64,000 nt of DNA from Gardnerella vaginalis 1500E (GTDB lineage: Bacteria; Actinomycetota; Actinomycetes; Actinomycetales; Bifidobacteriaceae). The translations under genes were made by a program, and so were the position numbers. Location: assembly GCF_000263595.1 (NCBI RefSeq), contig NZ_ADES01000014.1, forward strand, positions 124,001-188,000. Direction: 5' to 3'. Under the pieces are notes generated by a model that worked only from the letters and a program-made list of their open reading frames with translations, did no database searches and was not told the DNA's origin. This document shows, one piece after another, positions 19,633-27,900 of the stretch (position 1 is the first letter of the stretch; every line of letters begins with the position of its first letter).

Positions 19633-22308
19633 TTACAATTTTTCTATTGGTGCAACTCGAAGCATTAAGCGCTTTACGCCGTCAGAACCAAAATCGACTG
19701 TAATGATTGAGTTTCTGCCCTTATCTTGAGTTGCAAGAACAGTTCCTAAACCGTAAGTGTCGTGCGTAATTTTGTCTCCAACTTGGAAATCTTGAATATT
19801 GAGATTGTTGTCTTTGTCTACAACTGAGGAAGATGAGCCAAGTTTTGTTGAGCTTGTTGACGACGCGGATTTTGCTGTGATTTTGCGCGTTTTTACGGAG
19901 CTTGACTTAGACCAATTCGATTTAGAATAAGACGAGCTGGATCCGTAAGAAGATCCGTAAGAAGATCCGTAAGATTTGCCGGAGCCGTAAGATTTAGATC
20001 CGTACGACCTAGATCCGTACGACCTAGATCCATAAGATTTAGATCCATAAGATTTAGATCCGTAAGCGCTTCCGCCGTAAGTTGTTTTTTCGCCAAAAGC
20101 ATCGCTGTAATCGTCATCCCAGCCACCGAAATCACTGTCGAAATCACTATTGAAATCGCCACCAAAATCGCCGCCGAAATTGCCTCTGCGCTCACGCGAT
20201 GCACCCCAACGATTAACATCAGCCTCTTTGCGCTTCCAATCAATTAAATCATCTGGAATCTCATCCAAAAACTGGCTTGGAAGCATATCTTGAGCCTGAC
20301 CCCACTGCGCGCGAACAGCAGCGCGCGTAACATACAAACGCTGCTTAGCACGCGTAATTCCAACGTAAGCAAGACGGCGCTCCTCGCAAAGCTCGCCATC
20401 GTCTTCCAAAGCGCGCGCATGCGGAAAAGTACCCTGCTCCATGCCAGTTAAGAACACAACCGGATACTCCAAGCCCTTAGCCGTGTGAAGCGTCATCAAC
20501 GTAACTTTGCCAGTGTCTTCGTTTTCATCCGGCAACTGATCCGAATCTGCCACAAGAGCCGTCGTCTCAAGGAAACCAGCCACGCTAGCATCCGGCGTAT
20601 TCTGCTCATACTCGGCCGCAACCGACTGCAATTGCGACAAATTATCCACGCGCGAAGCATCCTGCGGATCTTCCGAACGCTGCAAATCTTCCAGCAAACC
20701 GCTGTCTTTCAAAATGCTGTCAATAACTTTTGAAGGCTTCGAATCGTTATCTTGCATGCACGTCATCAAATTGTGCATAAGATCTCGAAACTCTTTAAGC
20801 TTCGCTGCAGTGCGAGTTGGCATGCCTTCGATTGATTCCAAATGTTCCAAAGCTTGCCAGAAGCTAACGCCCTGAGTTTGCGCATACAAGGTAAGTAAAG
20901 ATTCTGCGCGCGCACCAAGTCCGCGCTTTGGAACGTTCAAAATTCGACGCATATTCACGTCATCGTCCGGATTTGCCATGGACTGCAAGTACGCAAGAGC
21001 ATCCTTTACTTCGCGACGCTCATAAAACTTCGTTCCGCCAACCAGCTGATACGGCAAACCCGCCTTAACAAGCGCATCTTCCAGCGAACGTGACTGCGCA
21101 TTAGCACGGTACATAATTGCCATATCCGAATAAGCAACGCCCTCTTCACCAGCTAATCGCGCTATTTCCCCAGCAATCCAAGCCGCTTCCTGCTGAGCGT
21201 TGTCTGCAGCGTAACCGCAAATTGGAGCGCCCTTGCCTAAAGCAGTCCACAATTTTTTAGGCTTTCGACCTTGATTATGGGAAATAACAGCGTTTGCAGC
21301 GTCCAAAATAGTTTGCGTAGAGCGATAGTTTTGCTCCAACATAATAGTAGTTGCGTTCGGGAAATCTTTTTCAAAGTCTTGAATATTGCGAATATCTGCG
21401 CCGCGGAAAGCGTAAATTGACTGGTCGGAGTCGCCGACGACGGTGATTGATGCAGGAGGATCAACGGATTGTGATTGCTGCTGCTGTACCGCATTTGCGT
21501 TAGATTGTGTTGCGTTTGCGCGAGATTGCTTTACATCCACTCCCGCAAGCTCTCGAACAAGCTCATACTGCGCGTGATTAGTGTCCTGATACTCGTCAAC
21601 CAAAATATAGCGGAACTTGTGACGGTAGTATTTAGCAACCTCCGGAGCTTCTCGCATAAGTTGCACAGTTCGCATAATCAAATCGTCAAAATCAACAGCA
21701 TTAGCCTGAGCCAAGCGATGCTGATATTCCGCATAAATCGAAGCATACACGGCTTCAGCATTTCCAGCGTGCGCAATCTGCTGACCCAAAATGCCCGGCT
21801 TGTAATCGTTGGCATACATGTCTAGCTGTTCTCGCCAACCAATCAAACTATTCTTACAATCCGAAATCTTCGCCAAAATATTTCGCGGAGTAAAACGCTT
21901 AATGTCAACATTAAGCTCGGTTGCAATAATTTTTACTAAACGCTCGCAATCGGCAGTATCGTAAATAGAAAAGCCTGGTTTTAAGCCAATACTTTGACCC
22001 GATTTGCGAAGTATTTTCACACATGCGGAGTGGAAAGTCGAAACCCACATAGTATTTGCTTCGCTGCCAATAAGACTGCTCAAACGTTCACGCATTTCAG
22101 CAGCGGCTTTGTTGGTAAAAGTGATGGCAAGAATTTGGCTAGGCCACGCACCTTTTTGGCTTAAAATCCAAGCGATTCTGCGCGTAAGAACTCGCGTTTT
22201 ACCGCTGCCTGCGCCTGCTCCAATAAGAAGAGCCGGACCGTCGTATTGCACGGCTTTAGATTGCTGCGGATTTAATCCGTCGAGTAAAGATTTTTTAATT
22301 ACGCACAT
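19633..22308 (-). CDS. pcrA: UvrD/PcrA-family DNA helicase
   Basis: The 891-residue superfamily 1A helicase starts GLNPQQSKAVQYDGPALL with Walker A GAGAGSGKTRVL near residue 32, motif II VDEYQDTNHAQ near residue 235, motif III VGDSDQSIYAFRGAD, motif IV EQNYRSTQTIL and motif VI AYVGITRAKQRLYV. It acts 3' to 5' in repair and in removing proteins from DNA. The C-terminal residues from about 700 are low complexity, rich in D, G, S and Y with many SYGS units, before the terminal Tudor-like segment VGDKITHDTYGLGTVLATQ. That segment binds RNA polymerase in PcrA homologues. Flanking xpt is divergent. Confidence 0.93.
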   Translation of the reverse strand: MCVIKKSLLDGLNPQQSKAVQYDGPALLIGAGAGSGKTRVLTRRIAWILSQKGAWPSQILAITFTNKAAAEMRERLSSLIGSEANTMWVSTFHSACVKILRKSGQSIGLKPGFSIYDTADCERLVKIIATELNVDIKRFTPRNILAKISDCKNSLIGWREQLDMYANDYKPGILGQQIAHAGNAEAVYASIYAEYQHRLAQANAVDFDDLIMRTVQLMREAPEVAKYYRHKFRYILVDEYQDTNHAQYELVRELAGVDVKQSRANATQSNANAVQQQQSQSVDPPASITVVGDSDQSIYAFRGADIRNIQDFEKDFPNATTIMLEQNYRSTQTILDAANAVISHNQGRKPKKLWTALGKGAPICGYAADNAQQEAAWIAGEIARLAGEEGVAYSDMAIMYRANAQSRSLEDALVKAGLPYQLVGGTKFYERREVKDALAYLQSMANPDDDVNMRRILNVPKRGLGARAESLLTLYAQTQGVSFWQALEHLESIEGMPTRTAAKLKEFRDLMHNLMTCMQDNDSKPSKVIDSILKDSGLLEDLQRSEDPQDASRVDNLSQLQSVAAEYEQNTPDASVAGFLETTALVADSDQLPDENEDTGKVTLMTLHTAKGLEYPVVFLTGMEQGTFPHARALEDDGELCEERRLAYVGITRAKQRLYVTRAAVRAQWGQAQDMLPSQFLDEIPDDLIDWKRKEADVNRWGASRERRGNFGGDFGGDFNSDFDSDFGGWDDDYSDAFGEKTTYGGSAYGSKSYGSKSYGSRSYGSRSYGSKSYGSGKSYGSSYGSSYGSSSSYSKSNWSKSSSVKTRKITAKSASSTSSTKLGSSSSVVDKDNNLNIQDFQVGDKITHDTYGLGTVLATQDKGRNSIITVDFGSDGVKRLMLRVAPIEKL
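19939..20068. repeat. 9-12 bp repeats coding for SYGS units in pcrA
   Basis: Repeated GATCCGTAAGA/GATCCATAAGATTTA blocks on the plus strand encode SYGS, SYGSK, SYGSR and SYGSS units in the helicase linker. All variants keep the frame. The segment joins the helicase core to the C-terminal domain and is probably disordered. Confidence 0.85.
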
Positions 22309-22384
22309 ATTTAATCAGGTTTACCACACACTGCAGTCGTTTTTGCGTGATTTGTGTCACACGTTTGGGTATGCTTGAGCGTAC

Positions 22385-22426
22385 TGCAATTTAATAAGCA
22401 AATGCAATCTGCAATGCAATTGCAAT
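22385..22426. promoter_or_regulatory. Cluster of TGCAAT repeats upstream of xpt
   Basis: The hexamer TGCAAT occurs at 22385, 22403, 22410, 22415 and 22421, within 40 bases of the xpt ribosome binding site, in the gap between divergent pcrA and xpt. This density is unlikely in random sequence and could be an operator array. No purine riboswitch pattern was recognised. Confidence 0.35.
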
Positions 22427-22452
22427 GTAAGTTACGCAAGAAGGGGCTCATC

Positions 22453-23034
22453 GTGCAAGAACTGGAAGAACGCATCCTAAAAGATGGTATTGTAAAACCT
22501 GGAAACGTTTTGAAAGTAGACGCTTTTTTGAACCATCAGTGCGATGTTGAGCTGTTTGACCACATGGGAGCCGCTTGGGCTGAACATTTCCGCAACGCTG
22601 GCATCAATAAGATTCTTACGATTGAAGCTTCCGGAATTGGAATCGCTTGCATTGCTGCGCGTCATTTTGGCAATATTCCTGTGGTTTTTGCGAAAAAAGC
22701 GCAGTCAATTAATCTTGATGGCGACCAATACGTATCCACCGTATTCTCTTTTACAAAGCAGCGCGAGTTTCCGGTAATTGTGTCGCGTAAATACTTGAGT
22801 GCGGAAGATCGCGTGCTTATTTTGGATGATTTTTTGGCTAACGGCAAAGCTTTGCAAGGTTTGATTGATATTTGCGATCACGCTGGAGCTACAGTTGCAG
22901 GAATTGGTATTGCGATTGAAAAAGGATTCCAAGGCGGTGGCGACTCGCTTCGTGAAGCCGGATACGACTTGGATTCGCTGGCGATTGTGGATGCAATGGA
23001 TCCTGTTGACTGCTCAATTTCGTTCCGTAAGTAG
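22453..23034 (+). CDS. xpt: Xanthine phosphoribosyltransferase
   Basis: The product of 193 residues matches Xpt in length and sequence: LEERILKDG at the N-terminus, [14 protein letters not shown] near residue 22, and the PRPP-binding loop [18 protein letters not shown] near residue 120. It salvages xanthine to XMP. I start it at GTG 22453, after AAGAAGGGG at a good distance, because the family begins here; the frame is open for 33 codons upstream but that extension has no family match. No permease gene follows, unlike many xpt operons; a gene-free gap with repeat elements follows instead. Confidence 0.93.
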   Translation: MQELEERILKDGIVKPGNVLKVDAFLNHQCDVELFDHMGAAWAEHFRNAGINKILTIEASGIGIACIAARHFGNIPVVFAKKAQSINLDGDQYVSTVFSFTKQREFPVIVSRKYLSAEDRVLILDDFLANGKALQGLIDICDHAGATVAGIGIAIEKGFQGGGDSLREAGYDLDSLAIVDAMDPVDCSISFRK

Positions 23035-23099
23035 CGAGTGTGCTAGCTTATTTGCAATATTCTTGGCTTTCGTCTATGAGTTTTGACTGGCGTTTGGCT

Positions 23100-23314
23100 G
23101 GTGGGTCTCTGAAGTGGCTGTGTGAGATAGGAATTACTTGTCTCGCAGCGCTACGCTCCTATACCTTATTCGGACTTAGCGGTTGCGTAGTTGAGTTTAT
23201 TTTTTACTTACTTTTTCTGCGAAGATAGTATTCATCAACAAGATTATTACTATCGCTCCGCTTTTATATTGCTCGACAAGCAATTCCTATCTCGCACTAG
23301 TAAATTCACCCACC
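23100..23314. mobile_element. MITE-like element with long terminal inverted repeats
   Basis: A 215-bp non-coding stretch has matching ends. Outer ends are GGTGGGT (23100-23106) and ACCCACC (23308-23314). Inside them, a 23-base segment at 23120-23142 (GTGTGAGATAGGAATTACTT...) pairs with 23275-23297 with two differences. The middle is A+T-rich and has no credible gene. No clear target duplication was found. It lies just downstream of xpt. Confidence 0.6.
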
Positions 23315-23333
23315 GTTATTTTTTTGTGTGGTA

Positions 23334-23600
23334 GGAGTGCCTGGTGGGGCTTGTGCAGCAGCACGAATGCTAGCGTTCTCTAGGCAGTAAATACTCAACG
23401 TCAGCAGAGCATTAATGTTAAAGTTCTCTAATCAACAAATACTCACCGTTAGCAAAGCATTACTGCAAAGCTACAGGAACAACATTCGCAGAAGCATTAC
23501 TGCAAAGCTTCAGAAACATTTGCCGGAGATTGTTCCGACATTTCCTTTACAAGCCTGTAAAGTTTTGTCGCTACGAAGCCGGCGCAAACTCACCGAATCA
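23334..23600. repeat. Degenerate dispersed repeat, copy 1 (internal tandem units)
   Basis: The block starts near GTGCCTGGTGGGGCTTGTGC and resembles the stretch from about 56550 to 56760. It contains two tandem copies of a 48-bp unit (AATGCTAGCGTTCTCTA at 23366 and AATGTTAAAGTTCTCTA at 23414), then TACTGCAAAGCT twice (23461, 23498). The 23035-23728 gap otherwise shows only the MITE-like element and the thiolase promoter region. Confidence 0.6.
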
Positions 23601-23683
23601 AGATTAATTGTGAAAAAACCGAGAAGAATTTTTTGAGACTCTCGATTTTGCTCAGGAATACGATAAAGTAGTCCGGTTGGTAT

Positions 23684-23702
23684 GTTGCAATTCAAATGCA
23701 AC
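23684..23702. promoter_or_regulatory. Inverted repeat upstream of the thiolase gene
   Basis: GTTGCA and TGCAAC are perfect 6-bp arms around a 7-base centre, ending 26 bases before the thiolase ATG. Its position just upstream of the ribosome binding site suggests an operator or 5' hairpin. Confidence 0.35.
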
Positions 23703-23728
23703 AAACAATTGATTAGGTGGCTAAACAT

Positions 23729-24949
23729 ATGACTGAAGTGGTGATTGCGAGCGCTGTACGCACGCCCATTGGCAAATTCGGCGGCAGCTTATCTTCGCTT
23801 TCCTCAGTTGATTTAGGAACGATTGCCGCAAAAGCCGCAATCGAACGCGCAGGTCTTAATGCTCACGACGTAGATCAGGCCATTTTTGGCAACGTTTTGC
23901 AAGCAGGCAGCGGTCAGAACGTAGCTCGCCAAATCGCATTGCGCGCAGGACTCGACACTTCCAGCTGCGCAATGACTATTAACGAAGTGTGCGGATCCGG
24001 CTTAAAAGCAGTGCGACTAGCACAATCTGCAATCGCAATGGGAGACGCGCAAGTCGTTGTTGCAGGCGGCACCGAAAGTATGAGCAACGTGCCATTTTAT
24101 GCAACTAACTCGCGATTTAGCGGTCATCGCTATGGAAACTTTTCGCTTATTGACGGCCTGCAGCGCGACGGCTTAAACGACGCTTTTACAGGCGACGCAA
24201 TGGGCGTTACTGCGGAAAACGTGGCCGCAAAATTTGGTATTACTCGCGAAGCACAAGATATTTTTGCGCTTAAATCTCACCAAAAAGCTGTTGCCGCTAT
24301 TAAACGAGGCGATTTTGACTCTGAGATTGTGCCAGTAACTCTTGCAGACGGAACTGTTGTAACACGCGACGAACATCCTCGCGAAGATACGTCTTTAGAG
24401 CAGTTGTCGAAATTGCGCACGCTGTTTAAGGCGTCGGACGAAAATTCAGGCGCGGAGCGCGAAGTTAGCGAGCGCGAATCTACCGTAACTGCCGGAAACG
24501 CAAGCGGAATCAACGACGGAGCCGCAGCCCTCGTACTTATGAGCAAAGATTACGCGCAAGCGCACGGAATTGAATATCTTGCGCAAATTGTGGGATTTGC
24601 AGAAGGCGGAATCGACCCAGATTTAATGGGATACGCTCCAAAACACGTGATGGAACGCATGCTACGCGCAACCGGAAGCAGCGTTGAAAGCATTGATTTG
24701 TTTGAGATTAATGAGGCTTTTGCTGCTCAGAGCATTGCAGTTTCGGAGCAACTTCATATTGACGAGTCGAAGCTAAATGTGAGGGGCGGCGCGATTGCGC
24801 TCGGTCATCCGCTGGGTGCTAGCGGAGCGAGAATTTTGACGACGCTTATGTACGCTTTGCGAGACAGCAATAAGAAAAACGGAGTGGCTGCACTGTGCGT
24901 TGGCGGCGGAATTGGCGTTGCGATGCAGATTAGAATGCGAAGCAATTAA
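23729..24949 (+). CDS. Acetyl-CoA C-acetyltransferase (thiolase)
   Basis: About 406 residues of biosynthetic thiolase, which condenses two acetyl-CoA to acetoacetyl-CoA. Motifs: ASAVRTPIGKFGGS at the start, the nucleophile in TINEVCGSGLKAVRLA near residue 88, NEAFAAQS near residue 332, GGAIALGHPLGASGARI near residue 355, and the acid/base cysteine in ALCVGGGIGVAM near residue 390. I chose ATG 23729, preceded by TAGGTGG; a GTG 12 bases earlier is in frame. Followed by HMG-CoA reductase and synthase, it supplies the first step of the mevalonate pathway. Confidence 0.95.
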   Translation: MTEVVIASAVRTPIGKFGGSLSSLSSVDLGTIAAKAAIERAGLNAHDVDQAIFGNVLQAGSGQNVARQIALRAGLDTSSCAMTINEVCGSGLKAVRLAQSAIAMGDAQVVVAGGTESMSNVPFYATNSRFSGHRYGNFSLIDGLQRDGLNDAFTGDAMGVTAENVAAKFGITREAQDIFALKSHQKAVAAIKRGDFDSEIVPVTLADGTVVTRDEHPREDTSLEQLSKLRTLFKASDENSGAEREVSERESTVTAGNASGINDGAAALVLMSKDYAQAHGIEYLAQIVGFAEGGIDPDLMGYAPKHVMERMLRATGSSVESIDLFEINEAFAAQSIAVSEQLHIDESKLNVRGGAIALGHPLGASGARILTTLMYALRDSNKKNGVAALCVGGGIGVAMQIRMRSN

Positions 24950-25028
24950 GTTAGAATGCGAAACAATCAAGCTAGAATGCGAAGCAATCAGTAGCATTCG
25001 TAGTCGGTAAAATCATGAGGTGATTTCG

Positions 25029-26363
25029 ATGACTGCTTTTCGTGAATTAAGCGTGGAAAATCGCATAAAAACCTTGCAAAATGATGGCGCAATAAACGAG
25101 TCTGAAGCAACTTTTTTACTTAAGCAGCTTTCGGAAAGTTCTGATACTACGATTCCCGCGGATGTTGCAAATCATATGATTGAGCATCAGATTGGAAAGT
25201 ACACGCTGCCGGTTGGCGTTGTTCGCGGGCTTATTGTGAACGGCGAGGCTCGGGACGTACTGGTTGCAACAGAGGAGCCGTCTGTGATTGCGGCCGCGTG
25301 CAATGGGGCGAGGATTGCGGCGGAGTCTGGTATCGAAGGATGTATCGTAGCGCAATCGCCACAATACGTGACTACAGCGCAAATAGCTTTTGAAGACGCA
25401 GACGGGAGCGTGGCGGCGCGTTTGCGCGAGATTGTTGAGGATTGTGCAAAGGTTGAAGATCTGCTGCGCGTTGCAAACGAGTCACACCCATCAATGAGTA
25501 AAAGGGGTGGCGGCGCGCGAAAATGCCGCGTTTCAGCTTTGCACGGCTTCGCAAAGCTCGAGATTGACGTAGACACATGCGACGCAATGGGCGCAAACAC
25601 AGTGAACACTATGGGCGAAGCCGTCAAAGCCCAGCTGGAAAGCTGGCTCGGCGTTGAGGCGCTTGTGGCGATTCTTACCAACACAAGCCGCGTTGCCACC
25701 ACGGCAGAAGTGCGAATACCGGTTGAAGCGCTCGCTTCCAGGCTGCTTGAAGAAGCTAAACGCGAAGATGAAGGAAAGCGCCTCGCACGCCGAATCGCGG
25801 CATTAAGCGCGCTAGCCGCCAGCGACCCTGAGCGCGCCGCCACGCACAACAAAGGAATCCTGAACGGCATTGCAGGAGCCGCGCTCGCGTCCGGAAATGA
25901 TACGCGAGCGCTAGAAGCGGCAACACACGCGTGGGCGGCGCGCTCCGGTCGCTACCTACCACTGTCAACGTGGAACACCGAAAGCTTAAACAAGCAAACC
26001 ATACTCCATGGCCGTATTGAAATTCCGCTACAAATCGGCATTGTTGGCGGCTCAATCTCATCTCTTCCAATGGCAAAACTCGCGCTTAAAATCGGCAAAT
26101 ACAAAAACGCAAACGACTTTAGAAACACGCTTGCAGCCCTCGGCTTAGTGCAAAATCTTGCGGCACTGCGCGCGTTGGCCGGCCCCGGCATTCAGGCCGG
26201 TCACATGGCATTGCAGGCCTCAAATCTTGCAATCGCAGCCGGCGCTAAAGGCGAAGAAATCGAGAAAATCGCAAAAAATCTTCTGCAACTTAATCCTGCA
26301 GAAAGAACTACGGAAAAAGTTGCACAATTACTTAAAACATTTCGCAAGTCAAGTAAAAATTGA
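25029..26363 (+). CDS. mvaA: Class II hydroxymethylglutaryl-CoA reductase
   Basis: About 444 residues of the class II (bacterial) reductase: GKYTLPVGVVRGLIVNG near residue 57, CDAMGANTVNTMGEAV near residue 185, NKGILNGIAGAALASGNDTR near residue 275, and the substrate-site segment HGRIEIPLQIGIVGGS near residue 330. It reduces HMG-CoA to mevalonate. Although homologues are called degradative, the context with HMG-CoA synthase, thiolase and the downstream kinases indicates biosynthesis. The ATG at 25029 has GAGGTG upstream. It lies between the thiolase and mvaS genes. Confidence 0.94.
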   Translation: MTAFRELSVENRIKTLQNDGAINESEATFLLKQLSESSDTTIPADVANHMIEHQIGKYTLPVGVVRGLIVNGEARDVLVATEEPSVIAAACNGARIAAESGIEGCIVAQSPQYVTTAQIAFEDADGSVAARLREIVEDCAKVEDLLRVANESHPSMSKRGGGARKCRVSALHGFAKLEIDVDTCDAMGANTVNTMGEAVKAQLESWLGVEALVAILTNTSRVATTAEVRIPVEALASRLLEEAKREDEGKRLARRIAALSALAASDPERAATHNKGILNGIAGAALASGNDTRALEAATHAWAARSGRYLPLSTWNTESLNKQTILHGRIEIPLQIGIVGGSISSLPMAKLALKIGKYKNANDFRNTLAALGLVQNLAALRALAGPGIQAGHMALQASNLAIAAGAKGEEIEKIAKNLLQLNPAERTTEKVAQLLKTFRKSSKN

Positions 26364-26387
26364 GGAAAATTTAGGGATTTAGGGAAA

Positions 26388-27650
26388 ATGAACACACGAG
26401 ATACCAAAACCACAACCAATACCACAACCCCACTTGCTGTCGGCATCGACCGCATCTGCTTCGCCACCCCGCACTACTACTTAAATCTCACAGATCTTGC
26501 AAACGCGCGCGGAATCGACCCTAACAAATTCACAATCGGAATCGGCCAAAGCGAGCAATCCGTGCCGCCAAATCACCAAGACATCGTCACTCTAGCCGCC
26601 CAAGCCGCTCTACCACTCCTACCCCACATCGATAGCAATCGCCTCAAAATGCTAATCGTCGGCACAGAAAGCGGCGTCGACGCAAGTAAATCAAGCGCAC
26701 TATACGTTCAAAATCTGCTAAAACTCACTCCGTGGGTACGCTCTATTGAAGTAAAAGAAGCTTGCTACGGCGGCACTGCAGCTTTGATGATGGCATGCGA
26801 CTACGTGCGCGCGCACGCCGAAAAAGATCCGCAAGTGCTGGTAATTGCGTCCGATATTGCGCGCTACGGTCTTGCTACACCTGGCGAAGTAACGCAAGGT
26901 GCTGGTGCTGTGGCAATGCTTGTGAGCGCGAATCCGCACGTGCTTAAAATTAACGACGATAGCGTTGTAAAATCCGCGGATATTCAGGACTTTTGGCGAC
27001 CAGTTTACCAGGACACTGCGCTTGCTCGCGGCAAGTTTTCAACCGAGCAGTATATAGAATTTTTCTGCGACGTGTGGCAAAAGTATTGTGCGCAAAACTA
27101 TTGTAATTTCAACGATTTTGCAGGACTTTGCTTCCATTTGCCGTATACGAAAATGGGTTTGAAAGCGCTTAAAGCGGCGATGGATTCTTGCGATAATACC
27201 AACTTAAGCGAATCTTCACGAAATCTCCTACTTGCGCGCTACGAAACAAGCACACAATACAGCCGTCGCGTGGGCAATATTTATACAGGATCGCTATATT
27301 TGGGATTGTTGTCTTTGCTTGAATTAGACGGATACGCTCACGAAAATAGTGAGTTTCCTACGCTTAAAAGCGGCGATAAAATCGGCTTATTCTCATACGG
27401 ATCCGGCGCTGTTGGTGAATTTTTCAGCGGCACGATTGCACCAGGATTTAGAGATGCGCTGTTTGCGCGCGAGCATGCGGATACGCTTGACTCACGCGTG
27501 CGTTTAAGCGTTGCTGATTACGAGGAGATGTTTGAAAGCGTTGCACCTTACGCTCCGGAAGATTTCGTAAGCGATACGTCTTACCGCGAAGGTGCGCACT
27601 TCTTCCTCGACGGCATCACATCGCAAGAGCGCCACTATCGCTCGAACTAA
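26388..27650 (+). CDS. mvaS: Hydroxymethylglutaryl-CoA synthase
   Basis: The 420-residue protein condenses acetoacetyl-CoA and acetyl-CoA. The catalytic cysteine is in VKEACYGGTAALMM near residue 125, the general-base glutamate region is at the N-terminus (GIGQSEQSVPP), and the catalytic histidine is in CFHLPYTKMGLKAL near residue 250. Length is normal. It starts 24 bases after the mvaA stop. The first 15 residues are a threonine-rich extension (TTTNTTT). A 52-bp palindromic repeat array begins just 17 bases after its stop and may act as its 3' end. Confidence 0.95.
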   Translation: MNTRDTKTTTNTTTPLAVGIDRICFATPHYYLNLTDLANARGIDPNKFTIGIGQSEQSVPPNHQDIVTLAAQAALPLLPHIDSNRLKMLIVGTESGVDASKSSALYVQNLLKLTPWVRSIEVKEACYGGTAALMMACDYVRAHAEKDPQVLVIASDIARYGLATPGEVTQGAGAVAMLVSANPHVLKINDDSVVKSADIQDFWRPVYQDTALARGKFSTEQYIEFFCDVWQKYCAQNYCNFNDFAGLCFHLPYTKMGLKALKAAMDSCDNTNLSESSRNLLLARYETSTQYSRRVGNIYTGSLYLGLLSLLELDGYAHENSEFPTLKSGDKIGLFSYGSGAVGEFFSGTIAPGFRDALFAREHADTLDSRVRLSVADYEEMFESVAPYAPEDFVSDTSYREGAHFFLDGITSQERHYRSN

Positions 27651-27667
27651 AGCGAAACACTGTATAC

Positions 27668-27865
27668 GCGGCATAAACGACTCAGTCGCGAGTAGTTTAT
27701 GTCGCTTTTACGGCAGATTCCGACCAAAACTACTCAGTCGTGAGCAGTTTATGCCGCCTACACGCCAAAAACCGACCAAAACTACTCAACCACGCGCAGT
27801 TTATGCCGAAATCTCACGCAAAACCGACCAAAACAGCGCACGCGCGAGTAGTTTATGTCGCGCGC
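27668..27865. repeat. Palindromic repeat family A, 4 tandem units of 52 bp
   Basis: Units begin at about 27668, 27720, 27772 and 27824, exactly 52 bases apart. Each pairs CGACCAAAACTACTC with GAGTAGTTTATGTCG-like arms, forming an imperfect hairpin. The array fills the gap between convergent mvaS and the zinc-ribbon gene. Other copies: 31781, 40982 and 42037. Confidence 0.9.
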
Positions 27866-27900
27866 AATTCCACTCTCGCAGTTTCAGCCTAACCACCGCC

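Noticed and set aside
22354-22452. Longer N-terminus for Xpt
   Set aside because: Family members begin at the residue coded just after GTG 22453, which has a good ribosome site; the extension overlaps the probable control region.
22309-22452. Purine riboswitch upstream of xpt
   Set aside because: The conserved loop and junction sequence is absent.
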